From an uncultured Bacilli bacterium (GTDB taxonomy: Bacteria; Bacillota_I; Bacilli_A; RF39; UBA660): 64,000 nucleotides of DNA. The notes under the pieces are model-generated. The model was not told the origin of the DNA and ran no database searches. It saw nothing but the letters and a program-made list of their open reading frames with translations. The position numbers were made by a program, and so were the translations under genes. The stretch lies in assembly GCA_947624045.1 (NCBI GenBank), contig CANQIL010000005.1, forward strand, positions 1 to 64,000. Direction: 5' to 3'. How positions within the stretch are numbered: the stretch's first letter is position 1; every line of letters starts with the position of its first letter. This document shows, one piece after another, positions 50,730 through 60,643 of the stretch.

Positions 50730-50816
50730 TTGAGTGATAAAGTAATAAAAGTAGTAGCAATTATAATGGTAATTGCTATGATAGCGGGTTTTTTGAGCGT
50801 TTTGTTATTCATATAA
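50730..50816 (+). CDS. 28-aa single-TM miniprotein (Prli42/DUF4044-like)
   Basis: TTG start with upstream AGAGGTG; (M)SDKVIKVVAIIMVIAMIAGFLSVLLFI*; absent from supplied ORF track. Confidence 0.55.
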   Translation: MSDKVIKVVAIIMVIAMIAGFLSVLLFI

Positions 50817-50827
50817 ATAAGAAAGCA

Positions 50828-51148
50828 TTATTTGCTTTCTTTATTTATATACCCCTCTATTTCAGGTACTATCATATTTTTATCATCTAAATCAAAATTA
50901 TATTTATTAACGATATCATTTATTCTTTTATTATCTTTGGCTAAATAAAGCATTAATAAGCCAGCTATACGATTTTTAGTATATTGATTCAATTGAATTA
51001 AGTCTTTATTATCAATTTTATATTTACGAGCAATATCTAATATTGGTCCATAACCATATAAGTAATTAGTTAAAGAATTACTTATAGTATCAATATCTTT
51101 ATTTTTATCGGTAATATGTATTTTAGTCCAAATCTTCATAGTTAACAC
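50828..51148 (-). CDS. hypothetical protein
   Basis: 106-aa intact ORF; start may be internal Met (MKIWTK). Confidence 0.55.
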   Translation of the reverse strand: MLTMKIWTKIHITDKNKDIDTISNSLTNYLYGYGPILDIARKYKIDNKDLIQLNQYTKNRIAGLLMLYLAKDNKRINDIVNKYNFDLDDKNMIVPEIEGYINKESK

Positions 51149-51207
51149 TTCCCTATGGCTTAATATAATACCATAAAGAATAAAAAAAATAAAGCTATTA
51201 TGTTGCT

Positions 51208-51732
51208 TTATTTTAAATAAGTGTTATTTTCTTTTTCATACTTTAAAGTTGTTTCTTCATTATGACCAGGATATAGTTTTATATCATCAGGATATGTTAA
51301 AATTTTCTTTATACTCTCTTGCATTTCTGCATCACTGCCTCCTGGTAAGTCAGTTCTACCAATACTTTCTTTAAAAAGAAAATCACCATCAAACATAACT
51401 TTTTCATCTTCAAAGTAAAAGCTAACGGAATCTTTGGAATGACCTGGAGTATAAATACACTTAAACTTAAAACTACCAACTGCATATTCTTTCTCTTCTA
51501 GATTGCTTTTTTTAAATATTTTAATACTTCTTTTAGTAAGAAAATTTCTTAAAGCACCTATATGGTCAAAATGCGAATGAGTAATTAAAACAGCTAAGAC
51601 TTTAGCTTCCCCAATTTGTTCTTTTATTTTCGGAAAGTCATCACCTGGGTCAATTACTAAACATTCTTTATTATTAACTAAAACATAACAATTTTCATCT
51701 AAATAACCAGTAACAATTTTTTTAATTTCCAT
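51208..51732 (-). CDS. MBL-fold hydrolase (glyoxalase II-like)
   Basis: 'VLITHSHFDHIGAL', 'IYTPGHSKDSVSFY', 'DGDFLFKESIGRTDLPGG'. Confidence 0.94.
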   Translation of the reverse strand: MEIKKIVTGYLDENCYVLVNNKECLVIDPGDDFPKIKEQIGEAKVLAVLITHSHFDHIGALRNFLTKRSIKIFKKSNLEEKEYAVGSFKFKCIYTPGHSKDSVSFYFEDEKVMFDGDFLFKESIGRTDLPGGSDAEMQESIKKILTYPDDIKLYPGHNEETTLKYEKENNTYLK

Positions 51733-51745
51733 CTTTTACACCCAC

Positions 51746-52690
51746 TTAATATTTTTCTACGTATTCTTTACTAATATAAATATAGTTATAATTAGTATCT
51801 AATTTAAAAGTATATTGATAAGTTCCACTCCGTAAATTAGCAGGAACTTCAGCATTTTGATTGCCAATATATTTAACATTTTCTGTTAGAGTAATATAAT
51901 TACCGTAACTCTTAGCTTCCGTTAGTGTTTTCTCAGCTCTAAAAATTGTAGCTGACTGTTCTTGACAATAGCCTTTAACAAATTCACCTCTTTTAGCAAT
52001 ATATTGATAACCACCCATACAGTTTTTACCTATTTGGACATTACCTAAAGGTATATTATTATTTTCACCAAAAAGCTTATTTAATTCTAACTTCATTGTT
52101 TCTTCCTTAAAGGCCATTGGCATAAAAGTTTCAATCTGAGGACAAGTATAAGGCTCCATGACTGTATTACTAAATAAATTACAATTAGATTCATATATTT
52201 TATCTTCAGCAATTTGCCTATAAGCTAAATATAATTTCATAGCGTTATCAAAATTTACAGATGCTAAATCTTCTCTTATATTAGTTTTAACTTTATTGTA
52301 TAAATCTTGAACTAGTGTTGAATTTATATCTAATTTAGTTTCTTCTTTATAGCCAACAGGACTACATTCAAAACTTAATCTAGCTACATCTGCCTTATTT
52401 TTTTGCATTAAAAAGACTACAGCACCAATTAATATTAATATAATAACTATTAAAATTGGGACATAATTAAATTTCTTTTTAGTTACTTCTTTAGGTTTTT
52501 CTTCAGCTGTTTTTTGAGGAACTACCCCTATAGGTTGACCATTTACAATTTGTGTTGTTGGAACATTGACGCTTTGCGTGATAACTGGTTGTGGTTGATT
52601 GTCAGCATTTTGTAAATGTGGATTTACTGTATTTTGTTGTGTACCATTATTTGGATTGTTTGGTGTAACCCCATTATTCATTCTTCTCAC
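51746..52690 (-). CDS. Single-TM protein with Pro/Asn/Gln-rich cytoplasmic N-terminus
   Basis: N/Q/P-rich N-term then 'FNYVPILIVIILILIGAVVFLM'. Confidence 0.6.
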   Translation of the reverse strand: MRRMNNGVTPNNPNNGTQQNTVNPHLQNADNQPQPVITQSVNVPTTQIVNGQPIGVVPQKTAEEKPKEVTKKKFNYVPILIVIILILIGAVVFLMQKNKADVARLSFECSPVGYKEETKLDINSTLVQDLYNKVKTNIREDLASVNFDNAMKLYLAYRQIAEDKIYESNCNLFSNTVMEPYTCPQIETFMPMAFKEETMKLELNKLFGENNNIPLGNVQIGKNCMGGYQYIAKRGEFVKGYCQEQSATIFRAEKTLTEAKSYGNYITLTENVKYIGNQNAEVPANLRSGTYQYTFKLDTNYNYIYISKEYVEKY

Positions 52691-52751
52691 CTATCCTACT
52701 ATATAGATTTTAATATATTTTTGACTTTTTTACAATAGAAAAGAAGAAAAA

Positions 52752-54560
52752 TTATTCTTCTTCTGTTTGAAATTGAGAATTATATAAATTAGCATAAAAG
52801 CCATTTTTCTTTAATAATTCATTATGTGTTCCCTGTTCGACGATGTCTCCTTCATTCAAGACTAAGATTAAATCAGCATTTTTAATAGTGGAAAGACGAT
52901 GAGCAATGATAAAGCTTGTTCTTCCTTCCATTAATTTATCCATTGCTTCTTGAATTAATAATTCTGTTCTAGTATCAACACTACTTGTTGCTTCATCAAG
53001 TATTAGTATTTTAGGGTTAGCAAGTATGACTCTAGCAATAGTTAAAAGTTGTTTTTGACCACCGGAAATATTATCGGCTTCTTCATTTATTTGCATATCA
53101 TAACCATCAGGAAGTGTTTTAATAAAATGATCAACACTGGCTGTTTTACAAGCTTCACGTACTTCATCTAGAGTAGCATCTAGTTTTCCATATTTTATAT
53201 TATCTCTAATAGTTCCACTAAATAACCAAGTATCTTGTAAGACCATACCAAAAAGTTTTCTAATTTCATGACGGTCAAAGTCATTTAAATCTTTACCATC
53301 GATTAAAATTTTACCAGAATTAAGCTCATAAAAATGCATAAGTAACTTAACAATAGTTGTCTTACCAGCTCCTGTTGGTCCAACAATCGCAATCTTTTGG
53401 CCATCTTTTATCTTAGCCGAAAAGTCTTTAATGATAACTTTTTCATCATTGTAACCAAACTTAACATTACAAAATTCAATATTACCTTTTAAGCCCTCAA
53501 CTGATAGAGCTTTATTTTTAGTAGGCTTTTCTTCTTCTATGCTTAAGAAGTCAAAGACACGTTCACTAGCGGCGATAGCTGATTGAATATTAGCCATTAC
53601 TTGAGATAATTGATTTATTTGTTGGGTAAAATTTCTAACGTATTGTGTAAATGATTGAATATCCCCTACTTCGATTTTATCTAGAATAACCATATAACCA
53701 CCAAGTATAGAAATAACAACATAACCAAGGTTACCAATAAATTGCATTATAGGGTGCATTGATGTTCCTAAAAATTGACTTTTCCAAGCACTTTGATAAA
53801 GTGTTTGATTTAGTTCATTAAATTTCTTCATAGCATTTTCTTCACCATTAAAGGCTTTAACAATATCATGACCACTATAAATTTCTTCAACATGACCATT
53901 CATATGACCAAGATAGTTTTGTTGCATAACAAAGAAGCGTTGACTTTTTTTAATTATCTTATTTAGAATAAACATACAAAAGGGAATAATTAAAAGTGCT
54001 GTTATTGTCATAGGAATATTTATAGATATCATCATTATCAAAACACCAATAATAGTCGCAATGCCTGTTACGATAGATGTTACTGATTGGTTTAAGCATT
54101 GAGTTAAGACATCAATATCATTAGTAACAATAGATAATACTTCACCATGAGTTTTAGTATCAAAATACTTCATTGGAATTTTATTAATTTTACTACTTAA
54201 TTCATTCCTTAATTTATAAGATATATCATTAGAAATACCTGTCATAATAATTCCTTGAATTGCAGAGAATAAGGAACTTATAATATATAGAATTACTAAG
54301 ATAAGTGTTGTATGTCTAATATAGGTAAAATTAATGCCACCCGTATTAGTTATTTTTTTCATAAGACCACTAAATATTTCGGTGGTAATATTTCCCATTA
54401 TCTTAGGTCCAATTATTAAGAAAACAGTTGACGCAATAGCAAACACTATAACAAAGAAAATCTTTAATTTATAATTTTTTAAATATGATAGTAAGGTTAA
54501 AAGTGTACCTTTAAAGTCTTTAGCTTTTTCATTAGGTATATTTCGATTAGGTCTAGGCAT
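52752..54560 (-). CDS. ABC exporter (permease-ATPase fusion)
   Basis: Walker A 'GPTGAGKTT', 'NISGGQKQLLTIARVILANPKILILDEATSSVD'. Confidence 0.95.
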   Translation of the reverse strand: MPRPNRNIPNEKAKDFKGTLLTLLSYLKNYKLKIFFVIVFAIASTVFLIIGPKIMGNITTEIFSGLMKKITNTGGINFTYIRHTTLILVILYIISSLFSAIQGIIMTGISNDISYKLRNELSSKINKIPMKYFDTKTHGEVLSIVTNDIDVLTQCLNQSVTSIVTGIATIIGVLIMMISINIPMTITALLIIPFCMFILNKIIKKSQRFFVMQQNYLGHMNGHVEEIYSGHDIVKAFNGEENAMKKFNELNQTLYQSAWKSQFLGTSMHPIMQFIGNLGYVVISILGGYMVILDKIEVGDIQSFTQYVRNFTQQINQLSQVMANIQSAIAASERVFDFLSIEEEKPTKNKALSVEGLKGNIEFCNVKFGYNDEKVIIKDFSAKIKDGQKIAIVGPTGAGKTTIVKLLMHFYELNSGKILIDGKDLNDFDRHEIRKLFGMVLQDTWLFSGTIRDNIKYGKLDATLDEVREACKTASVDHFIKTLPDGYDMQINEEADNISGGQKQLLTIARVILANPKILILDEATSSVDTRTELLIQEAMDKLMEGRTSFIIAHRLSTIKNADLILVLNEGDIVEQGTHNELLKKNGFYANLYNSQFQTEEE

Positions 54561-56712
54561 TTTCTAATTCCTCCTTACTTAGTTGCGATAAGGCAATTTC
54601 TTTATAGACTTGACAATTTTTTAATAACTCTTGATGTTTACCAATACCAACAACTTCCTCTTCGTGTAGAACAACTATTTTATCGGCATGCATAATTGTT
54701 GAGATTCTTTGAGCTACTATTAAAACCGTTTTATCTTTCGTAATTTTAGCTAACTCGTGACGTAACTTAGCATCTGTTTTATAATCAAGAGCTGAAAATG
54801 AATCATCAAATATATAAATATCTGGATTTTTAGCAATCGCTCTCGCAATAGAAAGACGCTGTTTTTGCCCACCAGAAACATTGGTACCACCTTGAGATAT
54901 TTGATAGTATTCTTTGTCTGGTAATTTAGAAACAAATTCTTTAGATTGGGAAATATCAAGTGCTTTTTCAATATCTTCATCAGTTATATTTTTATTACCA
55001 TAACGAACATTTTCTTTGATAGAGCCGGTAAAAAGAATACCTTTTTGTGGAACAAAACCAATCTTATCACGTAAGTTTTTGATATCAACATCTTTAATAT
55101 TTACACCATCTACTAAAATTTCGCCACTTGTAACATCATAAAAACGAGGTATTAAATTAATTAAAGTAGATTTACCAGAACCAGTTGAGCCAATAAAAGC
55201 CGTTACTTCGCCTGGATTAGCTGTTAGGTTAACATCCGTTATAACGTCATAATCTGCATCTGGATAACGGAAAGAGACATTTTTAAAACAAACTTCGCCT
55301 TTTTTAGTATTAGTAAAGTCTTTTAAGTTTTTACTATTAGTAATCGTATTTTTAGTTTCTAATACTTCTACTACTCTCTTAGCTGATACATTAGCACGTG
55401 GTAACATAATAGACATCATTGATATCATTAAAAAGGCCATAATAATTTGCATCGTATATTGAATATAAGCTAGAATATCTCCTACTTGCATAGAACCACT
55501 ATCAACGCCCTTAGCCCCACTATAAACAATAGCAAGACAAACAAAGTTCATAACAAGCATCATTATAGGCATCATAAAACTCATCGTTCTATTAATGAAG
55601 ATATTTATTTTTGTTAAATCCTTATTAGCTTTTTCAAATCTTTCTTCTTCATGTTTTTCATTAGAAAAAGCTCTAATAACGGGAAGACCTGTTAGTATTT
55701 CTCTTGTTACTAAATTTAGTTTATCAATTAATTTTTGAACTTTAGTAAATTTAGGCATAGCTATTGCAAAAAGAGTTATTACAATTACTAATATACTAAC
55801 AACCGCAAGCCCTATTATATAAGTCATGGATGAGTTAGTATTAAGCGCTTTAATGACTCCACCTACTCCTATAATTGGAGCATAGATAACTACTCTAAAT
55901 AAGAATACTATAACCATTTGAATTTGTTGAATATCATTAGTTGTTCTAGTAATTAAAGAAGCTGCGCCAAATGTCTTCATTTCATTTTTAGAAAAACTTA
56001 CTACTTTCTTAAAGACTTTTTCTCTTAGTTTCTTAGCTAATCTAGCTGCCATTTTGGAACCAATAAATACTGTTAATAAGCCAGAAATCATACCTGCTGC
56101 CGCAATTAAAATCATTATAAGACCAACTTTAAAAATATAATTAATTTGCATTTTATCTAAGTCAACATCTATTCTTTCATATTCATCTTTTATAAAAGTA
56201 ATAGCCATTTGGTCTATAATAGTATCAGGATAATCTTTAAATTTAGTATCTATTTGTTTAATAATTTTTGCCTTTTCTTCATTAGGAGCATTTTGTAAGA
56301 CAGTAAAGATATCCATATTGTCAGGTATATTCATACTACTAGCTAATTCTTTACTATTAAAAACACTAATTAAAGTCATAGGTTTTGAAACAATAGAACT
56401 AATCTTTTTTCTATCAGCTTTTGCTTTTAAAACATAAATTGTTTCGTCTTTATATTTACTACTTTCTTTATAATTAGCTAGTAAGTAATTTTTATCTTTT
56501 TCTGTTAAGAAAAGGGTTATTTTATCAAGAGATGTCTTACCTATTTTTTCAATAGCCGCATTTTCAATACCATTTTGTTGCACACCAACATTTATTATTT
56601 TAGATGTATATTCTGGTAATGTTAAATCAAGATAAGCTTGGACAATTAATAAAAGTATAATTGCTAAGACAGATATTGTTTCATTTTTTAAGTACTTAAA
56701 TATTTTTAACAT
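54553..56712 (-). CDS. ABC exporter (permease-ATPase fusion), partner of 52752..54560
   Basis: 'GSTGSGKSTLINLIPRFYD', 'NVSGGQKQRLSIARAIAKNPDIYIFDDSFSALD'; overlaps neighbour. Confidence 0.95.
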   Translation of the reverse strand: MLKIFKYLKNETISVLAIILLLIVQAYLDLTLPEYTSKIINVGVQQNGIENAAIEKIGKTSLDKITLFLTEKDKNYLLANYKESSKYKDETIYVLKAKADRKKISSIVSKPMTLISVFNSKELASSMNIPDNMDIFTVLQNAPNEEKAKIIKQIDTKFKDYPDTIIDQMAITFIKDEYERIDVDLDKMQINYIFKVGLIMILIAAAGMISGLLTVFIGSKMAARLAKKLREKVFKKVVSFSKNEMKTFGAASLITRTTNDIQQIQMVIVFLFRVVIYAPIIGVGGVIKALNTNSSMTYIIGLAVVSILVIVITLFAIAMPKFTKVQKLIDKLNLVTREILTGLPVIRAFSNEKHEEERFEKANKDLTKINIFINRTMSFMMPIMMLVMNFVCLAIVYSGAKGVDSGSMQVGDILAYIQYTMQIIMAFLMISMMSIMLPRANVSAKRVVEVLETKNTITNSKNLKDFTNTKKGEVCFKNVSFRYPDADYDVITDVNLTANPGEVTAFIGSTGSGKSTLINLIPRFYDVTSGEILVDGVNIKDVDIKNLRDKIGFVPQKGILFTGSIKENVRYGNKNITDEDIEKALDISQSKEFVSKLPDKEYYQISQGGTNVSGGQKQRLSIARAIAKNPDIYIFDDSFSALDYKTDAKLRHELAKITKDKTVLIVAQRISTIMHADKIVVLHEEEVVGIGKHQELLKNCQVYKEIALSQLSKEELENA

Positions 56713-57302
56713 TTTTCTTCCTCCTTAAATATTCCATAAAATATTATGTCTAATTTCCATAAATATTTATTTTTTATTCTTTCAAAATCATTTGTTTTAG
56801 CATATTCATCTATAGCAAAAAACAAATTATGTGAAATAAAGGTGAAAATAAACTCTAAGTCATAGTCTTTTAAATTAGTTGTATCTATATAATCTTTTAC
56901 AGCTAGAAAAAGCTTATGATTAGGATTTTCTAAGTTTTTTTCTCTTAACCTATTAAAAATAAAGACATTTTTTAATATACCTATATTCATAGTATCATCA
57001 AAGTTTTCAGTTAATTTGAAAAATAATTTTATAAAGAATTCTCTTAAATTACCATTAACTGATTTTATTATTTTTTTAGCTTCACTATCTAATGATTGCA
57101 TTTTTAAATCTATTAAATATTCAAATAACTCTTCTTTATCAGTAAAGTACATATAAAAGCTTCCTCTAGAAATATTAGCATTCGCAATTATTTTATTAAT
57201 AGAAACATCTTGATATTTATGAATAGAAAATTCATTTATAGCTTTTTGAAGTAACATTTCTTGTTTAGCTTTATCTAAATTATAAAATGTTTTACTAGGC
57301 AT
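56706..57302 (-). CDS. TetR family regulator
   Basis: 'INEFSIHKYQDVSINKIIANANISRGSFYMYFTDKEELFEYLI'. Confidence 0.93.
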   Translation of the reverse strand: MPSKTFYNLDKAKQEMLLQKAINEFSIHKYQDVSINKIIANANISRGSFYMYFTDKEELFEYLIDLKMQSLDSEAKKIIKSVNGNLREFFIKLFFKLTENFDDTMNIGILKNVFIFNRLREKNLENPNHKLFLAVKDYIDTTNLKDYDLEFIFTFISHNLFFAIDEYAKTNDFERIKNKYLWKLDIIFYGIFKEEEKC

Positions 57303-57379
57303 ATTAATTCTTCTTTCTTACATAGGCTTAACTATTATAATATGACAGGTTGTCATAAGTCAATAGGAAAGCTAAAAAA

Positions 57380-57398
57380 AAACGACTATTTGTCGTTT
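57380..57398 (-). terminator. Hairpin terminator downstream of tRNA-Glu
   Basis: AAACGAC-tattt-GTCGTTT with A-run (T-run on minus strand). Confidence 0.6.
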
Positions 57399-57408
57399 AA
57401 TAATCATT

Positions 57409-57485
57409 TGGTAGTCTGTACGGGGTTCGAACCCGTGAATGCCACCTTGAGAGGGTGGTGTGTTAAGCCACTTCACCAACAGACC
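57409..57485 (-). tRNA. tRNA-Glu (anticodon CTC), CCA encoded
   Basis: Minus strand GGTCTGT TG GTGA..CCACC-CTCTCAA-GGTGG..ACGGG-TTCGAAC-CCCGT-ACAGACT-ACCA. Confidence 0.88.
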
Positions 57486-57538
57486 AGAAAATGTCCTTAG
57501 ACATTTTTAATTTTAACATAGAAATACTATAATTTCAA

Positions 57539-60500
57539 CTATCTTTTCACTTGATTTTCTATATATGAAGCTATACATTTTAAATATCGTTTATTATTTT
57601 CTTCAATATTAGATTCTCTACTTATTTCTAAAATATTTCTAAGAGCTTTTAAGAAATTTTTTTGCAAAAGATTATCTATATTAGGCATTTTTTCTTCTAA
57701 AAATAAATTATCAAGTAAAACTCTATCACTTTCAGATAATTTATTTCTTGTTTCTTCGTTTAAATTTAAATATATTTTTCTAATTTGTTTAAAGCTTTCT
57801 TGTAAAAGAGTTCTTCTTTCTTTTTCTTTATTTTGCTTATTAATTTTTCTATTTATTTTCATACTAATATTTTTATATAGATTATTTTCTGCAGCAGTTA
57901 AATTAGTATTATACTCATCTAAATTAGGACCAAATTTTTTATAAAAAACACTTTGCTCTTCTTTAGATAACTCAGCTACAATCTCTTTTAAATTTTCTCT
58001 AGTTGTATTATATCTTAAATTACTATTTTTTTCATATAAGCTATTTATTTTTATAGAAGTATTAGGAGTAATAGTACCTTTAAGTTTTAAATTATTAATA
58101 ATATTTTTTAATACAGGAAGTAATTTACTTACTATTCTAATATAATCTTTTTCTGTTAAAACATAATCATAGTCTTTGTAATTATATAAAGTATTCAAAA
58201 GTTTTTGGTCTTCATTTTCAAAATACGTAATAGCTCTTTTAACAGTAGCACTATCAACATCCAAAGCCTTTTCTAAAGGCATTCTTAATTTTACAATGCG
58301 TTCATTAAGTTTAGGAAGAATTTTAGTAACTATTCTTCTTTTTTTAGGATATTCGATATCATGTAATTTTATTTTTTGTAAAAAATTAGTACCAAAACGT
58401 AAATTTAGAAGTTTAATTTCACTTGGTAAAAGAAAGTTTAAATGATATTTCACTTCTTCTATTGAAGTTGCACTTGTTAATGATAAAAAGGAAGCAGTTT
58501 TAATATCTATATCAAATTTAGAAGTATTTTCAATATTATTAGCATATTTAATTAATTTTAAAAAAGCATCATCTTTACTCATAATAATTAAATTTTCTAA
58601 GAAGTACTCTTCTTCATCACTAGGTTTAAATAAATTAAGTATCTTTTCTTTTTCTTCTGTTGTAAGGTTAGAAAAAGCTTCTCTTAAACTAGTTAAGGTA
58701 ATAATATTATTACTCTTTTTAATAGTTTCTTCCTTTTTTTCTTTTAATTTTTTACTTATATTACCAAATACTTCTCTTTTTAAATAATCTTCATAAGCAA
58801 CAGGCATAATAATTGGCTTTTCATCAAAACCATTAGGATACTTCTCTTTTAATAATTTTTTCTTATTATCAGATAAAGTATCTATGGCTTCTAAGATATC
58901 TTCTTTTTCATAAAAAGTAAAATAAGAAAATAGACTGTTATTAAGTATAGTAATTTTTTCTGGTTTTTTAATCGCATAGGTAAATATTTTCAATTTGATT
59001 ATTAGTTCATTTAATTCATCACTATAATTTGCTTCTACTTTATTTTCATAATTTTTACCATAAGCATCAAAAAGAAGTTGCCTTTCTTCTTCATCTAAAT
59101 AAGTAATAGCTTCTAATACACAATCTTTTTTAGAACCAATAGTTTTTACTAATGTAAATTTTTGCTTAGGTAAAGAAATACTTTCAGGATTATCAAGATA
59201 AATCATCGTATCTTTTATTTGCTTTTTTCCCCGTAATTTAATTAAAGCTTTTTCTTCTATTTGTCTAACTCTTTCTCTAGTAATGTTTAATGTTTTCGCA
59301 ACAGATTCTAAGGATTTCCTATTAACAATTCTCTCTATTAAAATATATTGTTCACGAGATGACAGATTTTTTAAAGAGGGAATAATTTGTCTTTTTAAAT
59401 CATCTCTTATAAGATCATTTTCAATATCAATATTAGCTTCTAAAAAGTCTTGTAATTCATTTTCCTCTTTTTCCCCTACTAAAACATTATAACTAATACT
59501 ATCAGAAGTATTTTTAAGAAAATCTTCTAAGTCTTTTTCATTCATATTCATATACATAGCAAGTTCTTTAGTAGTAGCATCATGACCTAAATTATTACTT
59601 ATGTAATGTTTTAAATAATTAATTTTTCGCAATTTTTGATTTACATAAGCAGGTAATCTTATAGTCCTACCCTTTTCATTAATTGCAATAATAATAGCTT
59701 GTCTTATCCACCAAGAAGCATAAGAAACAAATTTAAAACCTTTTTCTACATCAAATCTTTCAACGGCTTTAATTAAACCAATATTTCCTTCTTGAATTAA
59801 ATCCATAAGAGCAAGCCCTTTTCCTTGATAACGTTTCGCAACACTCACAACAAATTTTAAATTATGCTCAATTAAATAGTTTTTCATCTCTTTTTGGCCA
59901 CTTGCTAAAGCTAAAAAACACTTTCTTTCCTCATCAATTGTTAAAGCCGGAGGTAGACTACGTAAATAATCATGAACAATATTATCAGTTAAGTAATTAT
60001 CATTTTTGCTTTCTTTAGAATTATATTCATAAATTTCATCGTTTAGTGAATCATTATCTTCAGTACTAATATTATAATACTGACAAAATGGTTCAAGTAA
60101 AATAGAAAGATTAGTTTGTAATAATTCATCTATTTTAAATAAATTTATCTTTTCATTAGCTGAGTAGATTATAGTTTCTAATCCATTTTTAATATATTCA
60201 TTATTTTTTATTAAATAAAGACAATCTTCATAAGAAATATTTGGATTTAAAGCAATTAAATCATCGGTATAATTTTCTAAGTTTTTACTAATGTCTTTAC
60301 TAAAAGCTTTATAAGTAAAATAATTATTAGTATAATCATTTAAAACTTTTTTATTATCTTCTAAAACTAGTAATTCTTTTAATAAATTTAGATATTCTTT
60401 ATTTAGATAATTTTCTATTTCTAAAGAGATATTATCATCATTTATTTTACTTATATTTTGTAAAAATTTAGTAAAGGCTTGTTGCAATAATTTATCTTTT

Positions 60501-60619
60501 TTTTCATTATTTAATACTAAATAAGAATATTTATCTTCTACTATAAGACTAATTTGTTTAAATTTAGAAAAAAGCATTTGTTCTTGCTCTATTAACTTAT
60601 TATTCAAAACTACCACCAA
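57539..60619 (-). CDS. RpoD-like sigma-70 family protein with ~550-aa repeat-like C-terminal extension
   Basis: Regions 2-4 'IEHNLKFVVSVAKRYQGKGLALMDLIQEGNIGLIKAVERFDVEKGFKFVSYASWWIRQAI', 'NITRERVRQIEEKALIKLR'; total 1026 aa. Confidence 0.88.
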   Translation of the reverse strand: MVVVLNNKLIEQEQMLFSKFKQISLIVEDKYSYLVLNNEKKDKLLQQAFTKFLQNISKINDDNISLEIENYLNKEYLNLLKELLVLEDNKKVLNDYTNNYFTYKAFSKDISKNLENYTDDLIALNPNISYEDCLYLIKNNEYIKNGLETIIYSANEKINLFKIDELLQTNLSILLEPFCQYYNISTEDNDSLNDEIYEYNSKESKNDNYLTDNIVHDYLRSLPPALTIDEERKCFLALASGQKEMKNYLIEHNLKFVVSVAKRYQGKGLALMDLIQEGNIGLIKAVERFDVEKGFKFVSYASWWIRQAIIIAINEKGRTIRLPAYVNQKLRKINYLKHYISNNLGHDATTKELAMYMNMNEKDLEDFLKNTSDSISYNVLVGEKEENELQDFLEANIDIENDLIRDDLKRQIIPSLKNLSSREQYILIERIVNRKSLESVAKTLNITRERVRQIEEKALIKLRGKKQIKDTMIYLDNPESISLPKQKFTLVKTIGSKKDCVLEAITYLDEEERQLLFDAYGKNYENKVEANYSDELNELIIKLKIFTYAIKKPEKITILNNSLFSYFTFYEKEDILEAIDTLSDNKKKLLKEKYPNGFDEKPIIMPVAYEDYLKREVFGNISKKLKEKKEETIKKSNNIITLTSLREAFSNLTTEEKEKILNLFKPSDEEEYFLENLIIMSKDDAFLKLIKYANNIENTSKFDIDIKTASFLSLTSATSIEEVKYHLNFLLPSEIKLLNLRFGTNFLQKIKLHDIEYPKKRRIVTKILPKLNERIVKLRMPLEKALDVDSATVKRAITYFENEDQKLLNTLYNYKDYDYVLTEKDYIRIVSKLLPVLKNIINNLKLKGTITPNTSIKINSLYEKNSNLRYNTTRENLKEIVAELSKEEQSVFYKKFGPNLDEYNTNLTAAENNLYKNISMKINRKINKQNKEKERRTLLQESFKQIRKIYLNLNEETRNKLSESDRVLLDNLFLEEKMPNIDNLLQKNFLKALRNILEISRESNIEENNKRYLKCIASYIENQVKR

Positions 60620-60643
60620 ACTTCTTTACTATAATTATAAACC

